Part shown: in pieces, positions 44,972 to 55,886 of the stretch
Layout: each line of letters starts with the position of its first letter
Numbering within the stretch: the first letter of the stretch is position 1
Origin: Lichtheimia corymbifera B2541
Taxonomy: Eukaryota > Mucoromycota > Mucoromycetes > Mucorales > Lichtheimiaceae
Direction of reading: 5' to 3'
NCBI GenBank assembly: GCA_000697475.1
Contig: JNEU01001148.1
Span: 62,001 to 126,000 of the forward strand
Length of the DNA: 64,000 nucleotides
The notes under the pieces: generated by a model
The model's input: the letters and a program-made list of their open reading frames with translations, nothing else
What the model was told of the DNA's origin: nothing
The model's database searches: none
Program-made: the position numbers and the translations under genes

Positions 44972-45436
44972 CTACTTTTTGTTAGCTGCTGCTGGTGGTG
45001 GTAGTGGTGGGCGAGCAGGCTTGGATATCCATGCAACAATGATCTTGGTCACTGACTGTAATAAAGGTGAAAACGTTGTCAAGCAATTGGACACCCCTTG
45101 GCACTCGTACAACCCTTGCATCCTTCTCATCACTCGTTGCGTTGAGTCGTCAACTTACTTCCAATGACTTCCATATCAATAATGACCCTGCAAGATACTT
45201 TAGTCCAAGAGTGACGTTAGGACCCAGATCCCACACCAGCGCTATATGGTGATTCGACATGCGTGCCATTTGTGCGAGTGCCTTATGACCGAGATCGAGC
45301 GTTAGTTTCACATTGGTGTCCTCCATCGCAGCAAAAAGAGAAAAAGTGGTCTTGTTGTTTAAAGGTACACACAACCAAGCCGCCCCGGCTGTTCAACAAC
45401 AATGCCATCCACGCTCCCATTTATGGAAGTCGCCAT
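44972..45436 (-). CDS. Small three-exon gene, about 95 residues, unrecognised
   Basis: Reading from ATG 45436: MATSINGSVDGIVVEQPGRL, GC, intron to GATGGAG, DTNVKLTLDLGHKALAQMAR, MSNHHIALVWDLGPNVTLGL, KYLAGSLLIWKSLE, intron GTAAGT...TTACAG, SVTKIIVAWISKPARPPLPP, ending AAANKK before TAG at 44972. The second intron has excellent splice signals and the Pro-rich end is protein-like. The alternation of short strands and a helix is weakly reminiscent of roadblock/LC7 folds but I do not claim it. A diverged copy about 0.9 kb away (45985-46330) supports that this stretch was a gene. Confidence 0.45.
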
Positions 45437-45984
45437 AGCAACCGGTTGACAGGCTACATTTATGCCACTCTCCTCGATTTGTGATCTCATTGTTTGATAT
45501 TAGATACTGCTCAATCACACCACAGCAAGGCTCATTGTGAAGGCGACCCACCCTATTCCTTCTTTTATTGGAATACAAGATATACCCCACCACCCGACCA
45601 TGCACATAGACGCTGTCACCCAGCAGTCTTTTCTTTCCACCATATCATTCCTTGCTTGCCGACACCTTCAAATCCCATGTTGTGAATATCATATTAAATG
45701 GTCCTATTTGCGCGCGTTCCTTTGTTGTCTTTTACAATACGTATTTGGCCCTTTTGATAAAACAAAACCTGATCATATCGAATGATGAAGGATAATGCAC
45801 AACCATTTCCAAATCCCAAATCCTCACCGTCGATTGCTGCAGCTCATCAAAAGAGTAGTAGTAGTGATCATGCTTCAGTTTTATTGTCTGCTTGAAAGGA
45901 AAACGGATGATCTATGATAATGCTAAAAGCCATCGTAATCGGATGGGGATCCTATATTGCTGGTGTTGCAGGAAGAGTAGTAGA

Positions 45985-46330
45985 CGTGGACACTGACTGT
46001 AATAAAGAGGATCCTTGCAGCATTGGCACTCATATCCATATCCCCCATTATTCAAATCGTCATGTCAACTTCCAATGATTTCCGTATCAATAATGACACA
46101 CCAACGCACGTGGGACGTTACGGCCGAGATCCACAGTAAAGCGCCATGCGTGCCATTTGTGCGTTAGGACTGGAATCGAGAATCAGTTTCACATTGGGTG
46201 TCCTGCATTGCGGAAAAAAAGAGAGGGAGAGAAAAAAGAGTGGGACAAGAAGGTACGCGATCAAACCGAACCAGCTGACATAATCAGCAATGCTGTCATC
46301 CACATTTACCCACCACCACCACAACCTATG
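45985..46330 (-). pseudogene. Decayed duplicate of the small gene at 44972-45436
   Basis: Blocks CACTGACTGTAATAAAG, CTTCCAATGA(C/T)TTCC(A/G)TATCAATAATGAC, GCGTGCCATTTGTGCG, and GTTTCACATTGG are shared in the same order and orientation with 45049-45345. In this copy the second intron's GTAAGT donor is lost, frames are broken, and the exon after it no longer ends in the Pro-rich peptide. The first intron acceptor here is a normal CAG (AATGCAG|GACACC). Confidence 0.6.
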
Positions 46331-47009
46331 TCTTTGTAAATCAATCGAGACTACGCATAAAGTATCATGATCCATTTTTGGGTTTATACACAATTCACCT
46401 GAAATCAAATGGGGGATGTGTCATTGTTATCATTGGTGAGGAGGAGGAGGATTGCTCAATTATGCAGCTGAGTGACACTCACAAGACAACAACCCGGGGA
46501 TAAAATGGATGGCAATGGAACAAATATGGACGTTTAGATAAAGAGGTAAATCGGCATGTGAAGCGTCGGCAGAATTGCTTTTATGCTGACATGTATCCAC
46601 ATTCAATGATTTTGGTTCACATGAAAGTCAAAATAATTCCCATGGTATTTGTTATGAAGATCACAGGTTCATTTTGACAGCTATGTTCTCACACTTGCTA
46701 TTATGAGTATACTATGAATGATTTTACCATGTCAACATAAATCAAACACTCCAGAGAAACCATAGGCAATGAAATAATGTGGGGTATGTGAAAGTGGGAA
46801 ACAAAAGAACCGGCAGAAACAAACGACGCCGTTGTGTGTGTGTGGCGGGGGACGAATCGGGGGATGATTTATTATCATTTGTCGCCAACATGTGAATTAA
46901 CGCTGTGTAAGCAAGAAATAGAAAGCGGAAGCTTTTCTTTTACTTTTGTTTCTCTCTCTCTCTTTATCTCCTTTTCCCCCTACTCTTCTTTCGCTCTCTC
47001 TACCTCGTC
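46331..47009. other. Intergenic, peroxidase promoter side
   Basis: No gene seen. A strong CT-rich run (46950-47008) forms the probable leader of the peroxidase gene. Confidence 0.5.
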
Positions 47010-47987
47010 ATGTCGAGTACTGAAGCTACCCCTGATAAATACGAAGCCGTCCGTAAGGACATTATCAAAGTCTTTCCCGATGAAGATTATGACGATGGTT
47101 CATTTGCCCCTGTGTGGTAAGCTTTCATCCCCACACATATCAACAACGAAGAAAGAAATATACTGATCCTCGATTGTAGCCTTCGCTTAGCCTGGCACGC
47201 TAGTGGTACTTATGATCGTCATAAGAAGGATGGTGGCAGTGATGGTGCTACGATGCGTTTCAAGCCCGAAGCTGAAGATGAAGCCAACAATGGTCTTGAA
47301 GTTGCTCGTGCTCGTCTTGAACCTGTAAAGCAAAAGCACCCATGGATCCCTTATGCCGATTTGTGGACGTAAGTATACTTTTTGCGGAAAAGGACGGAGA
47401 TGGTGGTGATGATTTGATCCGAGAAAGTGAGAGAGAGAGACTCATATGGTAATCTCCTCTTTTATAGCCTTGCTGGATGTGTCGCTGTTGAACATATGGG
47501 TGGTCCCCACATTGATTGGATCCCTGGTCGTCGTGATAAGCATTCTGAAAAGGATTGTCCTCCTGTTGGTCGTTTGCCTGATGGTGCCTTGGGTAAGAGC
47601 CACGTGTTGGATGTGTTTGTGGAGCGTTTGGGCTTCACTGTTCAAGAAACCGTTGCTCTTATCGGTGCCCATACCGTGGGTCGTTGCCACAGCAACCGAT
47701 CTGGTTTCGAAGGCCCATGGACTACCACCCCTACTCGTTTCTCCAACCAATTCTTTAAGCAATTGTTGTATGAGAAGTGGGTTGAAAAGAAGTGGGATGG
47801 TCCCAGACAATTCGTTGATGAAGATGATGACCAAATGATGTTGCCCACTGATATGGCCTTGTTGGAAGAACCCTTCAGACCCTACGTTGAGCTCTATGCC
47901 AAGGACAAGGAGAAGTTCTTTGAAGACTTTGCCAAGGCATTCTTAAAGTTGATCGAATTGGGTGTCGAACGCAGAGGAAAGTTGTAA
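47010..47987 (+). CDS. Class I heme peroxidase, cytochrome c peroxidase-like, probably cytosolic
   Basis: Three exons, about 275 residues. The enzyme reduces hydrogen peroxide using heme. Distal site: [20 protein letters not shown] (Arg, Trp, His) with the first intron splitting WCLRLAW upstream of it. Proximal side: [20 protein letters not shown] (heme-ligand His) and [18 protein letters not shown], with the Trp that carries the radical in cytochrome c peroxidase. The [20 protein letters not shown] and [13 protein letters not shown] motifs are also typical. The N-terminus ([20 protein letters not shown]) lacks a mitochondrial presequence, unlike yeast Ccp1. The choice between cytochrome c and ascorbate as reductant cannot be settled from sequence alone. 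Confidence 0.93.
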
Positions 47988-48255
47988 ATAGCCTCATTCT
48001 CTCTCCCCCTCACTCTCTCTGTGCCGTGCCTTTTTCTCTTTTTGTCCTTTATATCCTACAGCTAGAGCAACCACTTTATTTTACATTGATCCCATAAAAC
48101 GCGGTATGATTCCTGCAAATCACAACAAATCAACTCAGGTCATGTGAATGTTAAATACAACCTGCCAAGTCAGTCTTCTTGGCTCGTCAACTTTATTTAA
48201 TGATCATGCGGAATTGATACAAGCTGCTCCTTCCTTCTCCTACCCACTTTTACTT

Positions 48256-49315
48256 ATGGATAATAGAACGGGTGAAAGCACGCGAGTCTTTGCTGGCCAT
48301 ATCAAACAATACTTTGCTTCACTACCACTGTTCACGGTCGTCGTCTTGATCCTCTCATGGACTATAACATTGCTCGATGTGCCAGGTCGCCTCAATTCGT
48401 CCTCGGTCATTGTCAGCCACTACCTCAATCTAAGCGCTAACAAGGTGCTTTCCCATTGGCAAGGTAAAGTATATATATAGCGACGATTGGCATGGATTGA
48501 CACTCTATGGTAGCCCATCGATTGGTGGTTTATCCGTTTGCTTCTCTTGGGGTCACCTACTCGTTGACGAACACGCTTCTCGTTCTTCCCTATCTCGCCA
48601 GCATGGAACGCAAACACGGCACTGTACGCCTCGCATGGGCATTATTGATCTTGATGACGTTTGCAACATCCGTAGCCTATGTGATATTGATCGGTGTCTA
48701 CAGCATGGTGTCATCGGATATGAGCAAGTATTATACATTCGCCGGCCTTTCAGCATGGACCGTTGGATTAGCGGTGTGGTCTGCTATTGAGGAACAAGCC
48801 GAAGGACAAAGTAATGATAGGATGTAAGTAAAAAAGTGGATCAAGGAATGGTATCATACTTATATATATGATATGTCAGGCTCTTTGGTGTGATACGGAT
48901 TCCAGGACATATTATGCCGCACTTGATTATTGCATTCTATTTCTTCCTTATGCCTGATCTCTCATTGATCATTCATCTCATTACTGCCGGTATCGCCTAT
49001 GGCTGTAAGTGTGAATGATTGGATATATATATAAAGGGATTATCGTCACTCACCATGTGTTTTCTAGATGCCAAAAACAAATTACCACCGCGACTTGTAC
49101 CTTCAGAAGATACCTACCGGAATTATGAGCAGAATCCATGGCTTGGACGTGCTGTCAATCATGGCCGCTTTATTAGTGTGGATAATACCTCGGCTTACCT
49201 TCCCATTGCAAACAGCAGCAGCCAACATCTCAACGCAGATACCACTACCACCACCGCCCCATCATCCAGCTACACTCCATTTTCAGGCCAAGGACAACGA
49301 CTCGGTGACGCTTAA
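48256..49315 (+). CDS. Rhomboid-family intramembrane serine protease, Rbd2-like
   Basis: Four exons, about 290-330 residues. HIKQYFASLPLFTVVVLILS is the first span; VLSHWQ|AHRLVVYPFASLGV, then SLTNTLLVLPYLASMERKHG, are the family's N-terminal landmarks. The catalytic Ser is in YTFAGLSAWTVGLAVW and the catalytic His in SLIIHLITAGIAYGY, so both active residues are present. The cytosolic tail is Pro/Ser/Thr-rich and ends GQRLGDA. Fission-yeast Rbd2 works in the Golgi, where it takes part in SREBP activation. I prefer the ATG at 48256 (MDNRTGESTRV); an in-frame ATG at 48148 would add 36 residues. Confidence 0.8.
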
Positions 49316-49863
49316 AAAACCATCATTTCTCATTTGCATTCGATATATTGGGTTATATGTGATATACCAAAGATGAACAAATAAAGGCAGGATTACCAGT
49401 ATTGGATGCATATACATGTATAGCGCTCTATGTTGATATTGAATAGGATGGTGCGTAAGAGAACAATAGCATTTATCAATCAACGACCTCGTCCATCTAG
49501 TTAATATAATCCCACTTCATCGATGCCTTCTATAGCATTTAGGCAAAGGATTCTAATAAAGGAGGCTTTAAACTCTGTAAACCATCATCAACTGCTAGAA
49601 TATCAATTGTCATGCTTCCTGGCTGTCATTCTTAATCACCGAAATCTACCTGAATTTTCCCACACATGCTTATGATGGTGCTACTATGGCAGATCAAAGG
49701 ATCACATAGGTCAATAATGGGGCAACTTTAATTTTCTGTATGTATTGATCCACAACATCTCGGGTTCTCAAAACTGGGTTTGGCTCATCCCACTCCTGGA
49801 TTCTTATTGTACAATGGAGCATCTAGATCGTCTTTTATTGTTACACAGGAATGACACATATTT
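49316..49863. other. Intergenic between convergent genes
   Basis: 3' ends of the rhomboid gene and of the acetyltransferase on the other strand. No gene seen. Confidence 0.5.
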
Positions 49864-50361
49864 CTACATGTTGGCCAAATCATCCAAGCTCTTGCCCTCG
49901 ACACGATGGATGAGCCATTCGGATTGGGGCTTGGCACCCATGGCTTCATAAAACTTGCGAGAAGGCTCGTTCCAGTCAAGCACGACCCATTCGTAGCGAC
50001 CACAATCCCGTTCCTTGGCAATGACAGCGAGTTGGACCAATAGCTTTTTACCAATACCGAGACCACGGTACTCAGGGCGGACAAAAAGATCTTCCAGGTA
50101 CATGCCAGGCTTGCCGACCCAAGTGCTAAAGTTGTGGAAAAACAAGGCAAAACCAGCAGCCTTGCGTTCTTGATCGGGAGAGGCTTGATGATAAGCAATG
50201 ATCACTTCGGCATAGCGACGTTCACCAAACAAGTTTTGTTGAAGGAGTTCCTCAGTGGCAGTGACAGCTTCGGGTGCTTTTTCGTACAGAGCGAGATCCT
50301 TAATGAATTGCAGAATCAAAGGGACATCAGCAGGTGTGGCAGGCTCAATGGTGACGGTCAT
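49864..50361 (-). CDS. GNAT acetyltransferase, SAT1/SAT2-like (polyamine or thialysine type)
   Basis: An intronless 165-residue frame. TIEPATPADVPLILQFIKDL, then ALYEKAPEAVTATEE, then GFALFFHNFSTWVGKPGMYL, then EDLFVRPEYRGLGIGKKLL (acetyl-CoA loop R-x-x-G-I-G), then YEWVVLDWNEPSRKFYEAMG and WLIHRVEG. The LYEK, EDLFV and VLDWN motifs are those of spermidine/spermine N1-acetyltransferases and the related thialysine acetyltransferase. Polyamine specificity is likely but not certain. The start codon faces that of the Ap4A phosphorylase gene with only 133 bases between, so the two share a promoter region. Confidence 0.9.
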   Translation of the reverse strand: MTVTIEPATPADVPLILQFIKDLALYEKAPEAVTATEELLQQNLFGERRYAEVIIAYHQASPDQERKAAGFALFFHNFSTWVGKPGMYLEDLFVRPEYRGLGIGKKLLVQLAVIAKERDCGRYEWVVLDWNEPSRKFYEAMGAKPQSEWLIHRVEGKSLDDLANM

Positions 50362-50494
50362 GGCGAACAAGGAAAAAAAAGAGTGTGGGGAAAGGAAAAA
50401 GACGAAGCGGTCCGAGATTGTTCCGCTCCCTCTACCTCTTTTGCTCTCTCCCTCTCTTTTCGGCGATCGCAACAATCCTCCGCTACCCAACCCA

Positions 50495-51650
50495 ATGACT
50501 CACAGTTTGTCAACTCTCATTCAGCAAACGTACGACAGTGCCTTGAAGAACGGCGACTTGTTGTTCTTTGAAGCAGAACACGCCGTCAAAGACAGTAATG
50601 GCATCAAGGTAACTTGGATAGCAACACGCGATGGTGGACGCTCATGGGATTCACGTGTTGATTGTGTCGACTACCACCCTAGTTTGAAATCACCTATGCA
50701 CCCACTCTTGCTCAGAAACCACATCATGAAAGTGCCGGCACGGATGATAATAAGAAAAAGGCCAAGATCAATCCCTTCTTACCACCCCATCCTGCTCTCA
50801 AGGTCAAGGACTTGGATGAACACACGGTTGTTTTGAACAAGTACTGCGTTGTACCACATCATGCATTGATTGTCACCAAAGGTAAATAATACGCAACAAT
50901 GGAACAACAGCAGACGACTCACATATATCATTTGGGAAATAGAGTACAAGAGCCAAACCCAACCCTTGTTTCCTGAGGATCTTGCCGCTACGTGGAAATG
51001 CATGACTACAGCTTATGGATATACACCTGCCATGGCATTTTATAACTGTGGTCCTTATTCTGGTGCAAGGTAAAAATCAATAAGGGGAGTGGTTGTGGTG
51101 ATACAATCAAAAGCTCATTTCTGCATGAATTAGCCAACCCCACAAACATATCCAGATCCTCCCCTTGCTCAAGGAACAACCACAGCCACCTATCAAGGCA
51201 CTCTACAACCAAATCCAGGAACGTAAGGCTGGTCAAATCTATGTCCTCGACAAGCTCCCATTCGTTCATGTGATGACGCCACTCGATCGCAGCTTTATTG
51301 ATTCCTGCTCTGATAACCCTGAGCCATTGGGTGATTATCTTGGCCAAATGTTTTTCGGTCTGCTCGATGCCATGTTCCAACAAATGCGCAAGCACGCTGA
51401 ACCCAGTCGAGAAACATCCTACAACTTTCTCATGACAAACGACTTTATGATGATGGTACCCAGATCCAGTGAAATTGCCAACATGAATGGCTTGCAAGTG
51501 TCCATCAATTCACTTGGCTTTGCTGGCATGCTCCTTGTACGCACCCTAGAGGAACTCAATACCATGCAACAATATCCCGACCTTTTGGAGTTGTTGGCCC
51601 AAGTCGGTTTCCGGTGGAATCCAGATGCAGAACCTGATGTGGAACAATAG
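50495..51650 (+). CDS. APA2-like: Ap4A phosphorylase (ATP adenylyltransferase)
   Basis: The enzyme splits diadenosine tetraphosphate with phosphate into ATP and ADP. Four exons, about 300 residues. MTHSLSTLIQQTYDSALKNG, LLFFEAEHAV, NGIK|FEITYAPTLAQKP, NPFLPPHPALKVKDLDEHTV, VLNKYCVVPHHALIVTK|EYK, FYNCGPYSGASQPHKHIQIL and YNFLMTNDFMMMVPRS follow the family. The HIT-like catalytic motif H-x-H-x-Q appears as QPHKHIQ. It ends EPDVEQ with TAG at 51648. Introns lie at about 50610-50671, 50881-50939 and 51070-51132. Confidence 0.93.
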
Positions 51651-52297
51651 ATAGAATTGTTTTATTGGAAATAATATGGCATTTTGACATTGGAAGGATA
51701 TGGATTGATTGATGGATGGGGTGAAATTAAGGCGTGACAGCCTCCATAATGCAAGGTACAACGCCTCCAGAAGTATAGAAATTTCTTGCTGTATGATGAT
51801 GATGATCGCATGTATCCCTGTAAGCAAAGAAAAGAGCATCCAACTTTGAAAATTCTTGACTTTGAGGAATACTATCTAGAGGTATTCACCGAAATGAGGC
51901 GAATTCATTTCTCACCTGGTCATCCGCAATTGTCCAGAAAATGGTCATCCTAACTCTAGTACATGTAATGATGGCGTGTAAGTGTGGATTACTGGGGGAC
52001 CCTAAATGAGACAGGTATCCAAGGATGCCGTTTGCGCTTATGCAAGTGTTCTCGAACACGTTGTGTGCGACTTTCATTTTTGCCATGCTTGTTTTCGTGA
52101 GTATATAATAATATTGCTTTCTACTGAGTGGTGCATCCAATGGTGTTATCAATAAAAGCAAGCCTTGCATATACATAATCACTCCTTCTATTTTGCCCAC
52201 TTCATGCACATGTAACGCCTATCGTCATGGAACATGTGTGTAGGGATTAGCCATGACGAGGTTTGCAAATATAGTATCCTGAAAATCACACATTGGA
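51651..52297. other. Intergenic
   Basis: No coding pattern seen. Confidence 0.5.
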
Positions 52298-52307
52298 TAT
52301 ATATATA
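52298..52307 (+). promoter_or_regulatory. TATA box of the small secreted-protein candidate
   Basis: GGATATATATATACACC lies about 50 bases before ATG 52352, with a CT-rich leader between. Confidence 0.5.
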
Positions 52308-52351
52308 CACCATGCTACCCATCTTTCTCTCAATTCTTATCTCCCTTTGAT

Positions 52352-52675
52352 ATGGTGTATCAAGACCGCTGCTTGACATCCGCAATGTTGCTGTGCTTTG
52401 CTATCATTATGGCGACATGGGTTGTCCCTCCTGCTGCTGCTTATACCGAACTTCACATGGTCAAATCGAAAGATGAAGCCATTGCCAAGTGCAATCCATA
52501 GCAGAAAAAGGGACCTTCTCATTTCGCAGTTTACCGTGATGGACCAGAAGGCAAAGGCAACGACATTTTCTTGTCGTGCGAGTCTCGTGAGGAATTTCCA
52601 ACCACGTTCAACAGGTCCGAGAAACGTGACCCAGAGTCCTCTAAAAATAAAGCACCAATAGGCAGATGTTTTTAA
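52352..52675 (+). CDS. Candidate small secreted protein with an in-frame TAG
   Basis: ATG 52352 opens MVYQDRCLTSAMLLCFAIIM, then ATWVVPPAAA: a signal peptide with a likely cut after AAA. Then YTELHMVKSKDEAIAKCNP ends at TAG (52499-52501). The same frame continues without a break as QKKGPSHFAVYRDGPEGKGN, DIFLSCESREEF, and ends IGRCF before TAA at 52673. The downstream part looks like protein. Either the gene codes for only 49 residues, the TAG is read through or was gained recently, or a very short intron ending CCATAG removes it (about 42 bases from GTCAAATCG). An overlapping frame (52398-52661) is open too, which lowers confidence. Confidence 0.45.
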
Positions 52676-53501
52676 TACGAATGCGATGCGGCTGGACGTT
52701 TGGTTCTCGAGCGGCGCAGGAGACGCGTTCCGATAATTGGTCGTTTAGATACTTGTTGGCCAGTACCAGGATATATCTAAGTAAATAAAAAAATTACTGT
52801 TTGACTCTTCCTGTAAAAGTAAGATACTCAAGGAGTTGACAGTGGATTGGAACGTTTTATAACCTGATCGATGCATGAATGCTACTACCTATGTTAAGTC
52901 GGTCTATTTTTTATTAGGTTTCTGCATCCATGAGCAAGTTGACTTGGCGGTATCACTCACAGAGCTATAGCTGTCTGAGGAGCAAAGGACGATGCCTACA
53001 AGTCACGTGAAGCACGCAGTGCACAAATCTCGTGTCTACAATATGCTGCATCAGTGGTTTATTGAATCAACACTATTATCTCGTACGAAATCAAGACTCA
53101 TTATTGCACATGAATTGTGGAATGTGCCTATATCTACTTTCATTGTAAGACCAGTGCCATTGATAAACTATAGCAACAAAGAGAAGTAGGTGTATTGGCT
53201 GTGTTGAACCACGCGGTTAGCGTGCAAGTCAGGTACCGCACCTCAATGGGCGGAAGATGGTTTATTTCCTTTTTGCGACTGGTTGTGTGACATTCAAGCA
53301 ACTTTAGCACCATATGCTGCTATAACAATATGTACACTCTTCATCCTCCTCCTCCTCCACCCCCCTTTCTTTTCTTTTCACCCTTCAGGACAAACTCACT
53401 CAACTCAACTACGCTCCCTTCATACCTCCTTTCAACGTTTTTCTATCCTCATCTCTGTTATACGACAGTCCTTTCATTAACCTTTTTAAACTATATACAA
53501 C
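52676..53501. other. Intergenic, septin promoter side
   Basis: No gene seen. A C/T-rich run at 53340-53480 is the probable leader of the septin gene. Confidence 0.5.
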
Positions 53502-55372
53502 ATGGCTCATGTAAGCTACTTGTCATCTCTCTTAGGATGCCTCCCCAGATGCTCATCACGTCGCGTAATCTAGAGACTTGGCGGTCGCAGAAAGAATGTC
53601 AAAAAGGGTTTCCAGTTCACCTTGATGGTTGTTGGTATGTCCCATCCATGGCTCCCTTTTTCCCTTCTCTCTCTCTCTAATATCACATGCGATTGATTAG
53701 GTGCTTCTGGCACTGGCCGTACCACCTTTGTCAACACTCTTTGTGGATCCAATGTCCTGGCTAAAAAGGTCTGCGACAACCCTGAAGAAGCACATAATGA
53801 ACCAGGCATCACCATTAAGCCCATGTCTGTTGGTACGTATTTACCTATGTTCGACCAGGCACATTTTCAATATGCAAAAACATTGGATCTAACCTTTTTT
53901 TTCTTCTCTCATTAGAATTGGATGAAGATGGTGTACGGTAAGCCATTCAACATGAATATAGTGTACAGTCCTTCTCCATCTCACACGCAACCTAATGTAG
54001 GATCTCGTTGACCATTGTGGATACACCTGGTTTCGGTGACAATATCGATAATGAACGATGGTTGGTATTATATGCAAAGATTTTTATGTGCGCTGGGTGA
54101 TACTGATATGTAGCTTGTAGCTTCCAGGAGATTGTTGGCTATTTGGAAAGACAGTATGACGATATCCTCGCTGAAGAAAGCCGTATCAAACGCAACCCAA
54201 GATTCCGCGACAATCGAGTACATGCATTGCTTTATTTCATTTCACCTACCGGTCATGCGTAAGTCTTTTGGAAGCAACATTCACGCCATCATGCTGATTT
54301 TATAAAATAGTCTTCGCGAGATCGATATCGAATTGATGCGTCGCCTAAGTCCTCGAGTCAACGTGATCCCTGTGGTCGGTCGTGCAGATTCCTTGACGCC
54401 CCAGGAGTTGCATGATTTCAAGCGAAGAGTAAGAAGTCTAACATGATCGAGAACAGCAGCAGTACCTTAAGCTAACGATCCCCTTTTTTGATTAGATCAT
54501 GGAAGACGTTGAGCATTACAACATTCCGATTTATAACTTTCCATATGATGTCGAGGAAGATGATGAAGATACCATTGAGGAAAACAGCGAGCTCCGAGTA
54601 AGTTGCTAGTCAAAGGGTCATCCACCATGTGAAGGCATATCCTCATCATCCCTATATGATTTAGGCATTGCTACCATTTTCAATCATCGGCAGTGATGAG
54701 GAGATTGTTGTCAATGGCCGTACAGTACGAGGTCGCCAATATCCATGGGGTGCTGTGGAAGGTATGTAGCATGCCTTTGTTATATTCAACATTTATGCTC
54801 AGTTGTTTTCATAATTACAGTGGACAATCCCCAGCATTCGGATTTTGCTCGTTTGAGATCGGCCTTGTTAAGGTAATAAGCGTTACATATCCTCCCTTCC
54901 AATGTCTTCATCATTCATTGACCCTTTTTTTTATTTGTAGTTCTCATCTTCAAGATCTCAAGGAAATCACCCACGACTTTTTGTATGAAAACTACCGTAC
55001 CGAGAAGCTGAGTCGTACCGTGGATGGTGGTGAACAAGAGTAAGAAAACAACAATAGGATCTCGGAAAACGCAAAAGCTAAAATGTCATTGGATATATAG
55101 GGATGCCTCACTCAATGCTGATGATATGGCTAGTCAAAGCGTGCGTTTGAAGGAGGAGCAGCTCCGAAAGGAAGAAGAAAAGGTAAATCTGATATCCGTT
55201 TTCCGGTACCCACGCAAGAAATAGGAGGCTAATCATGATCACACAGCTTCGGGAGATTGAGCTCAAGGTCCAACGTGAAATTCAAGAAAAGCGTGCCGAG
55301 CTTTTGAGCAAGGAAGAAGCACTTCGTAGCCTTGAAGCGAGATTGGCTCAGGCGCAGATTTCCGAAGAGTAA
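53502..55372 (+). CDS. Septin, Cdc11 / AspA type
   Basis: Septins form filaments at the cell cortex, septa and hyphal branches. About eleven exons, about 410-420 residues. Exon 1 is ATGGCTCAT (9 bases); exon 2 begins [20 protein letters not shown] after an intron ending AATCTAG. Landmarks: P-loop [21 protein letters not shown]3 [57 protein letters not shown]4 [57 protein letters not shown]-terminal coiled coil ([40 protein letters not shown]) completes it. The P-loop lysine is replaced by arginine. Stop TAA 55370-55372. Confidence 0.95.
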
Positions 55373-55886
55373 AATGTGATACACGGTCTCTCTCTTTCTT
55401 TCTCACCTCCACATTGTTCATTCCTCTTTTTTTGTTAATCGCTTCACTTAATATATCCATTGTCTCTTTCTTTCTCTTTCAATAATCATATTCATTGTGT
55501 GGGGGTTCATGGTGTCATTCATTTAGGCGACCGGGGTTCATTTGAGTCGTTTATATCTATTTCCGTACATGTGAGATAAAGTGACCCGGTGCATAAAAGG
55601 CCTAATCGTTATGCCGATCTATCAAGAGCATCTTTATTGTGACATTGGATAATAAAGTTTAATCCCGCTACGACGCGTGGGCAAAAACACATCAACACTT
55701 GCCAATGGTTTTAAGCGATGGTTACTCAAACCATCGACCATCTTTGGGAAATGATGCAAGAGCAAACTGCGGGACCAATCAAAAGGTACCGAGACAACGG
55801 GCCGCTTATAAATATGGGGGTTGGGTGGGGTCACAGTGTCATTCACATAACCTTCCTTCCTTCTCTTCCCTGCTTTTTCTTACATA
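55373..55886. other. Intergenic
   Basis: No gene seen; small frames at 55634-55846 and 55699-55921 overlap and are not convincing. Confidence 0.5.

Noticed and set aside
47442..47838. 130-codon frames on both strands inside the peroxidase gene
   Set aside because: Overlap a certain heme peroxidase exon in other frames.
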